Shown piece after piece: positions 46,579-56,994 of a stretch of 64,000 nucleotides of DNA. The position numbers and the translations under genes are program-made. The stretch's first letter is position 1. Each line of letters begins with the position of its first letter. Under the pieces are notes generated by a model. The model had not been told where the DNA came from. It searched no databases and saw only the letters and a program-made list of their open reading frames with translations. Source of the stretch: Stenopsyche tienmushanensis (lineage: Eukaryota; Arthropoda; Insecta; Trichoptera; Stenopsychidae); NCBI GenBank assembly GCA_008973525.1, contig WACJ01000078.1, positions 1,116,001 through 1,180,000 of the forward strand, given 5' to 3'.

Positions 46579-47421
46579 CTAATTAGGCTTAGAATATGAT
46601 CTTAATGGTTCTATTATTGACTGAGAATTTTTGAATGCTTCCAAATGTGAAACTGATATGTCAGTATCATTTGACAATTATCTTCCCAAAAAATTGATAA
46701 TCTTAGCATTTATGAAATCCAGACGTTGAATATCGTTCTGTAACACCATTCGAAGATTGGAACCGACCTTCTGTTCTATTTTAGAGGGCGACTCGTTCGA
46801 GGATATTCTTGGGCGTGTTTAAACACTTGAGATAAATTTGAGACTCAAAGTCTCTATTAGTCTAAATTAAAGTCTGAAGCAAAACGAATATTGTCTAATC
46901 GGTTCGGGAGCCTATTTTAAGTTCTTTATTAAGTCTATCGATCAGCTACAAATATTTCACACTACGTTTACGTCTTCGACTGTCATTACAGAATAGCTTT
47001 GATCAAATGGGCTCTGAGTGAATGAAACGGCGATCGAGCTCAAATTTGAGCTTACATTATTTTTGAGCACATTACCTGAATGTCGGCCTTTTGAAACTCC
47101 CACAGGGGTATTTATAAAAGGAACAGGTTTTAATTTGAACGGCCAGGCATATATGTCTTCATGCTCCATCAGGCTTTAGAATGCGTCGGAAAGCCGGTTT
47201 TATATAAAGGCTCAGCCCTTCCACACACTTTGCCCTCTCATACGCTAAAAGTTCCATCCTTTTTAGGAAAGGAGCCAAAGCATATTGAAATTTGTATAGA
47301 GCCTACCTACAGTGACACAAAACATATCGTTATTATCATCCGCCTTGGCATCAAATTGAAAATGGCCCTTTATAGATTGGGGGATATGAATAACGTACTG
47401 GCTAACAAGAGACCAGATCAG
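46579..47421 (-). pseudogene. Unidentified broken gene, best non-transposon candidate
   Basis: On the minus strand five protein-like segments follow each other: 47421-47263 (52 codons; HFQFDAKADDNNDMFCVTVG), 47257-47159 (ATG, ERAKCVEGLSLYIKPAFRRI), 47169-46957 (ATG, MEHEDIYAWPFKLKPVPFIN, 70 codons), 46818-46678 (KIEQKVGSNLRMVLQNDIQR) and, in the same frame after one TAA, 46677-46579 (DISVSHLEAFKNSQSIIEPL). Breaks are one-stop or frameshift events; the order and strand are constant for about 840 bp. Amino-acid usage is mixed, not the K/N/I/F bias of chance frames here. No repeat family or known domain matched. Host pseudogene, unknown transposon, or old non-retroviral virus insertion are all open. 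Confidence 0.5.
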
Positions 47422-47644
47422 CTACACACCTTCATTATCTGAAGCTCTCTAAGCCAGATGTAAATCTATAATATGTTATAATTTAAATAGAAACTATTTA
47501 TTAATCGAATTTTATTAGACCACAGAGCTCTCAGATTGCCTACGGAACTTATCCTGATGAGTTATTGTGGTTAAATAAGTACTATTATAAATCATTATAT
47601 ATTTCAAACTCATTCAGTCTTATATATATATATATAATATTTGT

Positions 47645-47775
47645 TTCGAAGTTGGCACACCTGGCATGTAGAGAGAAACCTAACGGTCAGTTTATTTGTT
47701 CCCGCGTGTTTATCAGCCATTTTGTTCAGTCACAGTAAATTCTTCCGATAGAGAGGTCGTCGCATGCTTTTTTTG
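47645..47775 (+). mobile_element. Family A mariner leader, start codon lost
   Basis: gttggcacacctggcatgta, cggtcagtttatttgttccc and gccattttgttcagtcacag are the fullest leader in the window. The start codon position reads ATA (cttccgatagagagg), and the copy ends after about ten codons. Confidence 0.75.
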
Positions 47776-47869
47776 TCGACACACTTCAATCAAATACGTT
47801 TATTATAAAGAATTTCACATACTTGTTTATGAGTTTGCATTAATCTACTTAATTTAAATTATTAGTAGG

Positions 47870-48165
47870 TGGAGGGGGGAAGATGGATTGATGATAGTAG
47901 GGAGATACTGGGCGACAATTTAGAGTCGTGGAGAGTCATCGGATAGCCTTGGCTGCGGGAGGACGTCCTTCCCCCAGCCAGATTTCTCTCTCGTGCTTAA
48001 CATAGGAGTTATTTAAGACGAGAGTCTTTCTGTTCGAGGCCCGTCCACCCCGCCACCAGCTTGTCTATCATCCACGTTACACTGGTGTCAGAAATGGTTG
48101 GTCGTTAAGATAAAATAGATATCTATCGTTTTGCATGATGCGTGCCGGCAACACCTGCCAACACT
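47870..48165 (+). mobile_element. LTR family K with palindrome, LTR end and primer site
   Basis: Carries catcggatagccttggctgc, the palindrome at 47952-47978 (centre ggacgtcc), then tatttaagacgag, ccaccccgccaccagc, and the LTR end ccacgttaca followed at 48083 by tggtgtcagaa. The leader ggttggtcgttaagat and gcgtgccggcaaca follow, as at 31031-31090. This is the most complete view of LTR end plus primer site in one orientation. No gag-pol. Confidence 0.7.
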
Positions 48166-48169
48166 GCCA

Positions 48170-48740
48170 CAAAAGACGCAAGCGCCACGCGTTGCAAGAG
48201 GTTAAGAGCTCTAATTTCTGGACAAATTGAACTGTCAAATTGGACGCCAGCCTCTTGGCGGAATACGATTTTCTTTGGATTGTTTTGGATTCTGGAGTTA
48301 AGTGATATATTCCCCGTTACAATAGAGTCTAGAAAAATGTCTCCCTTTTGTGCAAAATGATCCAAAAATTCGCAAACGGTGGTCACGTGATTTTAACGGT
48401 GATCTGGTGTGAGCATTCTAGGCACTCATCTCGCAAACAACTTCTCATAAACAATTTATTCCAACACAATATCGCCAAGGACACTTTGAAAAATGCCAGA
48501 AAATTCTTCGCGAAGGTCTTCAAGCATCGCATGTCGGTAATTTTGCACTTTTTCTTCGACTTTTCGTACAAGTTCATCAGAAATTATTCTTTGCCTCGTT
48601 GTGAGTATCAATACGGCTATTTTGAACAATCTAATCCATTTCGTGACATGTTCGCATGGATGGGAGTTGGCAGGAGTATGCGGCGACTTCTCCATCGGAA
48701 GAATTTACTATGACTGAACAAAATGGCCGACAAACTGGAG
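48170..48740 (-). mobile_element. Family A mariner N-terminal half
   Basis: Minus strand: ATG at 48695 (MEKSPHTPANSHPCEHVTKW), decayed first HTH, second HTH with ISDELVRKVEEKVQNYRHAM and SVLGDIVLE, then stops. After about 250 bp it reads CEFLDHFAQKGDIFLDSIVT, leading to a damaged first catalytic motif (GN in place of GD). Ends at the K leader. The 64-codon frame 48383-48577 is a shadow. Confidence 0.85.
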
Positions 48741-48810
48741 TTTTATTGCTTTTATCATTTTTGAAATTGCGCTTTTAAATAAATAAGTTCATAGAATTTA
48801 GCTGAACATA

Positions 48811-49509
48811 ATGCATTGGGAAGTAGCCTTTAATGGTTTTCACTATGTAAATTATGATCTGAGCATGTCCTTTCATTTTTGTGGCCACTGCGTGTCCCAA
48901 ATCATTAATGGATTTATCGTTCGTTGTTTGTTTGTTGATTGTTTGCCAGATCGTATACTCCGTTCGAAAAGGCGAGATAACTTTAGAATGATTCACACCG
49001 AAGCAATTTCAGAGCACAACCAATTTCATTAAGTCCAACAACGAAATACAATCAATTCGTGGTTGACATCCGCAATTGCCTCATTTCGTTTCATACTCAT
49101 GTGAGCATTTTGATCGCTTTTTATATTTGCGCAATATCAACCGGGAAGATTTGTGCGTCCTACCGGAAGAATTAAATAAACGACAAGGTCGGAGATGGAA
49201 TAAAAGGATGCGAAAGAAAATTGGCGATCATATTAACGATTTCCCTACAATGGAAATTCTTCTCGACGGAATGAATCGGTATTTTTGACTCCTCGCATAT
49301 TGGAATTAATGAAGCCACATCTTTTGAGTAGCGATATTTCATTTCTAGCCGATGGAATAAAATATGGCGCCATGGAAATCCTTTTGATGATGGAAAACAG
49401 AGCTTTGAACAGTATTGAATTTCAATTCAATGCGAAGTTGAAAAAATTGCAATCAACTGAAATTCCAAGAATTCGACGGCCTTTTGAAACAAGACGTAGA
49501 CGGTTTTAA
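48811..49509 (+). pseudogene. Unidentified coding-like island, charged C-terminus
   Basis: Successive plus frames: 48811-49032 (ends MIHTEAISEHNQFH), 49076-49288 (LRNINREDLCVLPEELNKRQ), then 49285-49509 (LMKPHLLSSDISFLADGIKY) ending in an arginine-rich tail (RRPFETRRRRF) and TAA. The last two overlap by four bases, as a single frameshift would give, making about 145 codons. Rich in charged residues, unlike chance frames here. No domain recognised; lies between A mariner fragments. Confidence 0.4.
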
Positions 49510-49514
49510 GCCGA

Positions 49515-50005
49515 TTGATTTTAATGAGTATATGATTTTCAATTTTGTGTTATTTAATTTTTATTAAATACAAAATACGCTTGGAAAACTTCGCTACGAG
49601 TATTTAGTTCTGCTCTAAAAATATTACAAAATCTAAATGTGAATCTGCGTTTGAGTGCTAAATTATAGTGTCATACATTTGATCTTCCGCAGACAAAAAT
49701 ACTTGCTTAACATATAATTTGCAATAAAATTTATAACACGCCATCGTTAATCAAATGTTAGAAACATTTCATAACACTTCTTATTTGAAGAAGCGGTATT
49801 TTATAGCATTTCAGCAGACGATTTCATTTTCAATTCAAACACTCTTGCTTCTATGTAATCAAATATTTTTTATATAGAACAATATTTCAATTCGTTTATC
49901 ATACCCACAATGTTTAACAAACCGTAAAATAATATATTATAGGTGAAATTTTTACGATTCCCCATATAGTTTTACAATTGTGTATATGATTTCATCCGCA
50001 AGAGA
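49515..50005. other. AT-rich, nothing recognised
   Basis: No repeat match or frame worth calling. Confidence 0.4.
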
Positions 50006-50009
50006 TGTG

Positions 50010-50150
50010 TGCAAATGCACCGGTCAGTTTGTTTGGTCTCGCCATTTTATTCAAGCACAGTAAATTCTTCCGATAGATAGGTCGTCACGCATTCCCACCA
50101 CTTCCCGTCCAAGCGAGATCAACGCTATCATCCGTTTTTTTGAATTTGAA
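50010..50150 (+). mobile_element. Family A mariner 5' end, start codon lost
   Basis: cggtcagtttgtttggtctc, gccattttattcaagcacag, then cttccgatagataggtcgtc with ATA in place of ATG, and a decayed N-terminal coding stretch to about 50145 (gcgagatcaacgctatcatc). Confidence 0.7.
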
Positions 50151-50219
50151 GACAGTTGAAAAAAGTTATTGGCTGGTAAACTGCAAGGGGTAAAGAAAGA
50201 GCGTATCTTGGTTGACATG

Positions 50220-50690
50220 ATATTTACCATTTTAGTTAATTAAAATAAAAAATAAAAAAATATTCTTAATTAATAATAATTTTGCTATAGTTCCTACCTC
50301 AGAAAATAGAAATAATTTTGTTTTTACAAAATTGTTACTGTTTAAAAAAATGTAATTTTTTGACCTAATTTTTACACGTTTTTAATTTTTTATGAAAGTT
50401 ATAAATAAAATTTTGACGCAAAACTGCTAGGAACATTAGATAACTATATTAAAAAAGACTTGCATTTAATTTAAAATAAATCAGTTAATTAAAACTTGAG
50501 ATATCATGTCAACCGTGTTTAAAGATTTCATTCTTATGGACCTGCTTAGTTGCCGCTTCACTTAAATAGCTATAACTCTGTTAATAATTAGAATTTTGAA
50601 AATTTATTTAGGTAATATATTTATAAGAGTTTAAAATTTGTAAATATGCAAAAAAAATCATTTAAACAAAATATCTGAGTTTTAAAATAC
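50220..50690 (+). repeat. Family F repeat, long copy
   Basis: Landmarks in order: attttgctatagttcctacc, tgttactgtttaaaaaaatg, taaattttgacgc-type words, ttaattaaaacttgagatat, catgtcaaccgtgttt, gttgccgcttcacttaaata and agctataactctgttaataa. Its inverted relative is at 2835-3345. Confidence 0.65.
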
Positions 50691-50694
50691 AAAA

Positions 50695-51495
50695 TATTAG
50701 CCTCTTGTTTTGGTAACACTTGATCTGGCGATTATTGTATGATATTCTCTTATCATGTTTTCCATGTTTTTCTTTTCTAAAAACGGAATGATTTATCTAT
50801 TAGAATTATTTCATTTCGAATTTAGGTTATCATTGTTATGCAAATGTGAATTATTGTTATCAGTCTTGTTGGCATTTCATCATAGGAACGTACACTTTTC
50901 AGCGTTTGACAATATATATATGGCACTATTAACATCAAATATTTATAATTCGGTCATTAACTTCCAATTATAACCATTGGGATTATGTTGAACCTATGGA
51001 ACTGAAATTATTCAAGATTTCGTCGAAGCATCCGTCAATTCTGAACATGGCATTTCATCCCTTTCGCGAGTACATTTCGCATGAATTTTCCTCATCCGAA
51101 TAAATAAATTTCCTTGGGGGATCATCTCGCCACCGAAGATCTGTTTCATTGCAGAAACCGTGACTTTCAATGGAAAAAAGGCTTTATTTGTTGTACAGTA
51201 GATGAAAATTAATGTTTCTCGACTTGCAAATGGAAATTGAACCGCTGAGAAATTTATTTCAGGCAATCAGCAGTTTAAAGTAAAGAAATTAGATTAATTC
51301 ATTGGATGCAAACATAATTTTCTCAAATGTATTTATTTATTCTTAGAGTTCTTTCAATTTCCTACCTTTTTCGAGATCACAAACTATCCTAGTAACAGGC
51401 CCCTTCTCATCCCTATACTCCAAGGACTCTCAGCCTTTATTATGGTACGCATCCCTAGGAAATATTTGATTCGTTCTAAGTATCACATACAGATT
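50695..51495. other. No supported gene
   Basis: Frames 50755-50973 (+) and 51012-51266 (-) show no domain and no repeat match. The minus frame contains ETLIFIYCTTNKAFFPLKVT, mildly protein-like, chance length. Confidence 0.35.
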
Positions 51496-51499
51496 TGAA

Positions 51500-51680
51500 T
51501 AAAAATAGATCCAATTTATATTTTATTAAAAGTAATTTATGGCAATTTTATGGCAATATAATATCGTTCATATGTCCACCGCGGCTTTGCTTGGTGGAAC
51601 GTATTCGGGAAGTCCGATTTTCGATGATTGCTGAATGACGTTCATTATGTTGACTGAGGACATCAATTGTTTACGATTTA
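51500..51680 (-). mobile_element. Family B partial fragment
   Basis: tttatggcaatataatatcg, ccaccgcggctttgcttggt and acgttcattatgttgactga parallel 25690-25840. Ends missing. Confidence 0.6.
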
Positions 51681-52399
51681 TATTATTTTACGATTATCCC
51701 GTATAAAGGCAATGGTTAAAAAGACATATTATGAGCCGTCATTGAGGGTCTCATGTACGGATCGATGCATACAGCATAAATTTGTGTATTTCCACAGTGA
51801 TTTCTAATGTTATAGATATCATGGGTTGTTTTTATAAGAATTTCTACAATCGTTAACAGCCAAATAAATAATGTTAGTCGAAGCTTTAAGTAAAGATAAA
51901 TCAAAGTCTGTTGGTCTTGGAAGCAATTATCTTCTATTGGTCTTTTAGTTCGGGAGAGTGAAGTCAACAGTCATGAGCTCTCGTTGTAAATATAAAATGA
52001 ATCAATCTGTTACATGTATTTTTAATTATATTAGATTTGATGTACTCGGTGCTGTAAAAAGCTTCATTAAGGATTTATATCCAATCAAAAAAATAATGGA
52101 TTGAAACACATTATAAATGAAGATGAACAAACGTGATCATCAAATATAACAAATTTAATATAGTGGATGTTGAATAAGCATTTTTTTAAATGAAGAGAAA
52201 TTTGCTTATGTTAAAGTTTTTGGCCACATATGCAAAAGTTTTTGAACTTGGGCCAAAAATTAGTACCGCTAAAAGGGATTGCTTCCTCCCATTACATATT
52301 TTATGAATTAGCTTCCGGTTCCATTTAGAAAATGTCGTAATATGATATTTTAAATAAATAAATATATGAAATTTGGCAATGTTAATTTACTTAAAGTTT

Positions 52400-52600
52400 T
52401 TATACAATATAAATCAGGATCACTGGACGTCCCAGTTCCTCATAGAACACAGGTTAAGGGCCTCGTTGCTTATATTTGAGTTTGTCCGTGTGGAGATCCT
52501 TTTCATGGACGCAGATCATGTTATGTGGACATGTTCGAGCAGCGGTCCGAAATTCGGACCGGTTGGACACGGAAACCCTAATAGTATTTTAACGACCAGT
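52400..52600 (+). repeat. Family E fragment
   Basis: The core gaaattcggaccggttggac at 52549 onward is preceded by gcagcggtcc, making ggtccgaaattcggacc a palindrome. The plus frame 52373-52606 overlaps it and is not called. Confidence 0.5.
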
Positions 52601-52889
52601 TTTTAACATTTTACATTAAACATTTAGTAGCGTTAAGGTTGCGCTACAAGGTTTAAGGCAAACTTTAAACTAAAGCAATAATATTACAAATCTCAAATAC
52701 AGGATCATCGTACAACATTGATTGTACGATTTTCGCATATAATCGAGCCGAGCCCCGGATAGGACGCGTTTATTACAGGTTGAAATTAAGAATAAATCAA
52801 ACAGGCAATTTATCTCAAAGAAAAACAATAAGTAGATGAAGATTTATAACGCAAAACAAAGCAGCTCCTACAGCACTTGTATAAGTACA

Positions 52890-53268
52890 AAGTGCAGCAG
52901 GGAAATTACCTTATTTTAAAAATGAAACAACACAAAATTTATATAATAAATTATTTTAATTATTTTTTCATATTATAGAAAAACATTTAAGGTTTATATT
53001 TATTATACATTAAAAATTATATCATTAAGACAGCTTTCGTTCTGGTCAATACATTGAGATAGTCCAACTTTGAAGCTTCTCTCCATTCATTCCAGTATAT
53101 CGATGGTTATGTTGTCGATAGTAGTTTGATTATTTTATATTAATAAATAAAAACTTTAAATATTTATATGTAACATGACAATAACAATTAAACTGATATC
53201 TTCTATATTGTTTGTGTTATTTATTTTTAAAATAAGGTAGTTTCCCTGTCACACCTTGTAGCTCATGT
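52890..53268 (-). mobile_element. Family I TIR element with transposase tail
   Basis: Left gcagggaaattaccttattt and right, inverted, gacagggaaactaccttatt form TIRs over about 30 bp. The minus strand at about 53120-53025 keeps TIDNITIDILE and SFKVGLSQCIDQNESCLND, resembling the C-terminal end of an IS630/Tc1-type transposase. About 380 bp; a deletion derivative. One end recurs at 14275-14402. Confidence 0.65.
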
Positions 53269-53459
53269 TTTAAAGCTGTTAATGACATAAGCCCCTTCGA
53301 TGACGGCTATATTATTTTTAATTACATAATAACTATGCCAAATGTATAATAATAATAAGTCAAAAAAAATTTTTTTTAGTATTTTTTAGTATTGGGGAGG
53401 GTTGAAATATTGCAGCTCATTTACACGAGCTACCACCGATATGAATTAATAATGGCACA

Positions 53460-53953
53460 ATCTAATATTATTTTTGTTCGTGTATTTTGACGGCGAAAAA
53501 TTTTGTCGAAAATTCGAACCAATCCCTATTTAAAATTTATTCCCCATTTTGGCAAAATAAATGTATTATTTTCTTGAAATTCCTCCAATGCGGAAATGTT
53601 CGAAATTATACATGTTTTGGCTCCGTATCGCAGAGTTGTCTTTTTTGACATTTTCCAGGAATAAAATTATCCGGAAAAACAACGTTGTTTATCAGTATCT
53701 ACCTGATATAAGTCCCTTTTTTATATATGCGCATGGTTAAAAAAACATTATTCTGGTTATCTTGCGACACAAAACATTTTCTCGGAAACGAGAAAAAGGC
53801 GTATAAACCGATTCGGAATATTTCACGCCCATAGCAAAAACCACAACCTTTCAACTTTAAGCAAAGTAACATCACTATTTTTTCCCCGTGTCGGAAAATC
53901 TCGTAAGGGATGCGAAACAAATTCACCGTGAAAAAAATACGCTTAAGTTTCAT
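53460..53953 (-). pseudogene. Two unidentified ORFs in tandem
   Basis: An ATG ORF of 84 codons (53953-53699, MKLKRIFFTVNLFRIPYEIF; four cysteines) is followed 47 bp later by an ATG ORF of 41 codons (53651-53526, MSKKTTLRYGAKTCIISNIS, then ALEEFQENNTF). After one stop the second frame continues about 20 codons to 53460. Same strand, close spacing and mixed residue use suggest former coding DNA. No domain recognised. Confidence 0.3.
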
Positions 53954-54167
53954 TCGGATTTTTCATTTAACGCAAAGAACTAGAATTTCGCCATTCAACG
54001 ATGAAATTATTCATCTTAAGCGTATGTATTACAAGTCGTAATAATGTGCTTTTGGGATAGATTTATATGCCATTTGGGAACTCAAAGTTAATACATATAA
54101 TCGACTATAATAACATAAACATTAATTTGAACCTCCTTAAAAATTCACATTGATTGATTTATTACCA

Positions 54168-54760
54168 GGGTCTTTCAATAGAGACACTCAAAGTTTGTTT
54201 GATAATAGCGACCATATTTTTAAAGCAAAATCTATTAAATTTATTGCCAATTATTCAGTAATACATGGCAAATTATCATAGAAGATAATAATGTTGAATA
54301 ACGTATGCAAATTATCAAATTTCATTTTTAAAACTGGCGAAATTTTATTTCGCCAGATTAACAGCAACATCTTTCGTCTCTCTTCAGGCACAATGTGTTA
54401 TTTTAACAGCGCCATCTCTTGTGGCACTACGGAGACATTGCGCCTGCATACCGATCGATTGCTTCTTGTGTGTGCACCGTTGACGGTTGGGTAGTGACGC
54501 GCAGGAGGCGGTAGTAGGCAGAATCGTCGGTTAGCCTTGACTATGGGAAGTCGTCCGTCCTGCAGCCAGATCTCTCTCGAAAATTTTGCCTCTCAAATAT
54601 GTACCACCAAGCGAAAATGTGGCGAATATTTGAATACATTTTTATTTTATATTTAATGCCATAAAATATATTTTCAATAAAAGCAAAATTAAGTTGATAT
54701 CTTATACATAGTTTGTTTTATTTATATTTAAAGCTTGAACATCCTTATTGAAATACGCTG
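54168..54760. mobile_element. Family B derivative with both TIRs and nested K block
   Basis: Left agggtctttcaatagagaca and right, inverted, gtatttcaataaggatgttc. Between 54362 and 54590 lies K material in plus orientation: one arm (cttcaggcacaatgtgttat), acagcgccatctcttgtggc, gttgggtagtgacgcgcagg and the palindrome 54541-54565. No transposase coding remains. Same B-plus-K nesting as 39596-40857 but with one arm only. Confidence 0.7.
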
Positions 54761-54764
54761 TATT

Positions 54765-55640
54765 TATGTATTTAGAAGTTGTGTTGTGTTAAGGGTTTTT
54801 AATTTAATTTTCGCAGAATATCTTATGTGCGCAAATCTGAGCTTTGGAATATGTTTTTATTGCAGAATAATTCAGTTTAAAAGTCGTTCATGCGATTGAA
54901 CAATTTGAAATGTTGTTTATTTTAGTATGAAATTTTATGATAACATAATTTCTTTTGCTGCCTAATGAAAATACAAATTTGTAACAAAACGAAAGGGAAA
55001 TTATTGGACTTTAATTCTGTTTATTGATGGAGAATTTGTTTATTAAATTTAAGAATTTCTCCCCCAAAGTATGTTAATTAGTAATTTTTTTAATTAATTT
55101 CTCATAAGATAGCCTGAATGATTTAGATTTTTCATAATATAAAATATATATATTAGCTACATGTTTAAGTGCCATATATTTTTATTGGTTAGGGGATTGT
55201 TTATAGATAATTTTTTTGTTGTTTCGAATTTTCTCCCAAGGAGTCAATAATGTTATCTGAACTTCATGTCCAGTTCTTGTGTCTTTGTTTTTAACACGTT
55301 TCTTCCATCAGAGTTTCATTTCGAGTACCATAGTTGTACTTTTATATGTATAGATTTCGTGTCATCTGAATTTGTGTATATAAATCCAAATTAAATTTAC
55401 TTAATTGAAAAGATCTTAATACTCTCGATAATCTACCTAATAATTTATGAATTCAATATTTTATTTCAATCAAAATTACCTTGAACATTGCTATATTGAA
55501 AGTTTTCGTTGATAGATTTTAAATTTGGTTATGAGAAAGCTATGCGCAAGATGGGTACCGCGTTTGTTAACAATGGAGCAAAATCGGCTTAAAGAGGAAA
55601 ATCGGCTCCAAAGAAGTCGAATATCGAATCACTTATGTAA
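54765..55640. other. AT-rich, nothing recognised
   Basis: No open frame above chance and no repeat match. Confidence 0.4.
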
Positions 55641-55840
55641 ATTAGTTTATGGGGGGGGGGGCTTTTTTGATTGCACAAATCATAGTCATTAAGTCTCCGG
55701 GTATGAATTTATTACCGAAAATGTCTTAAAAGAGGACAGAGTGGCCACAAGGTTTGTGTGTCCAAGCGGTCCGCATCTCGGACCGCTGAAAAGACGAATG
55801 AGTGCTTCGCGATTGGACTGAAGGGGGAAAATCGGTTCCA
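55640..55840 (-). repeat. Family E fragment, inverted
   Basis: gagtggccacaaggtttgtg, then tccaagcggtccgcatctcg is the inverse of the E core with changes that keep the ggtccg/cggacc symmetry. An 11-base G-run lies at 55652. Confidence 0.5.
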
Positions 55841-55849
55841 GAAAAGGCG

Positions 55850-56205
55850 AAAACAATTTCATCTGCAGGCAAGGTTATAATGTCAGTTTTTTTGGAATGT
55901 GCGTGGGATAATTTTCATTGATTATCCTTAAAAAAAGAAAACCATTAACGGCGAGTATTATCCGAACTTAATGAAAATTTTGAGTGATAAAATCAAATAA
56001 AAGTTTGAATTACTTCCTCATGTACCTTATTCACTAGACTTAGACTCCTTCGGATTATTTTCTTCGGATCACCAATAATGGTGGAGTAGGCGGTTGTTTG
56101 TCAACTTGAGGAGCTCTACTGTTCATCATAAACATGAAATCAAAGTTATTGAAAATTGCTGAGAAAAGTGCATAGAGCTGAAAGGAGATTATGTTGAGAA
56201 ATGAA
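55850..56205 (+). mobile_element. SETMAR-like mariner fragment
   Basis: The plus strand, in several broken frames, shows SSAGKVIMSVF (block after the first catalytic residue), KFELLPHVPYSLDLDS (third catalytic region, L replacing P) and CIELKGDYVEK at the C-terminus before a stop near 56195. No terminal repeat found. Confidence 0.75.
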
Positions 56206-56892
56206 GATTAGTGTTGCTTTCGTTGCTGCGGCAGTTGTCGATTGCCGCGTTGTGCAGCTGCAATAATCGCATCGGAGGTTCACTTGGAGCTCGGCGCGCT
56301 TCCTACTTACTATTGGCTTTAAAATCTTCAACCCTAATTCTTATTATATTGTAATGGAATCCCACTCCACTCATATTCCCGGCGTCGAGTCATGGCTATC
56401 TTAAGGGGGGCGAAAAAGAAACGCCTTCTCTTATCCAAGATCAAGGCGCATCGGTCCTAAAAGCCCCCCTTGCAGAGTTTAGCACCTCTTTGAAAAAAAT
56501 GCTGTTGCTCTGAATCTCCTATTTTTTACAGTCGAATTTTTACTTTATATATTATACAAATGACAGATGTCAATTACACAATCAAATCACGCTTACACTA
56601 CGTGTTCAAGTTCTCAATACCGGAGTTATACGCCTCCCATCATAGACCACCTCTATAATATCTTTCATTTTATAAGGGATGGGGGTGTAATGCAAGGGTT
56701 GTTGTTAGCTCATTGAGGCGTAGCTGACGGGGATCGGACGGGGTATATGGCAAATTCAAAGTAGGTTGACAGTTTCGACTTGTTCATGCTAAAGTAAGGT
56801 AGTGGCAATAGTCCGTGAAAAATTAATACACAAGTGCTGCCTTGAAAAATAAGAAAAAAGGCTTTTCAACCGTTGAAATATTTTTAAAATCT

Positions 56893-56990
56893 TATAATTG
56901 AAAGTGGCGAGAGCGCGCGACGATCACTCCATCGAAAGAATTTACTGTGACTAAACAAAATGGCCGATAAACACGCGATATCCGGCCTTA
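56893..56990 (-). mobile_element. Family A mariner 5' end scrap
   Basis: Inverted leader and start region: ctccatcgaaagaatttact, then gtgactaaacaaaatggccg. About ten codons survive. Confidence 0.7.
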
Positions 56991-56994
56991 AGAG

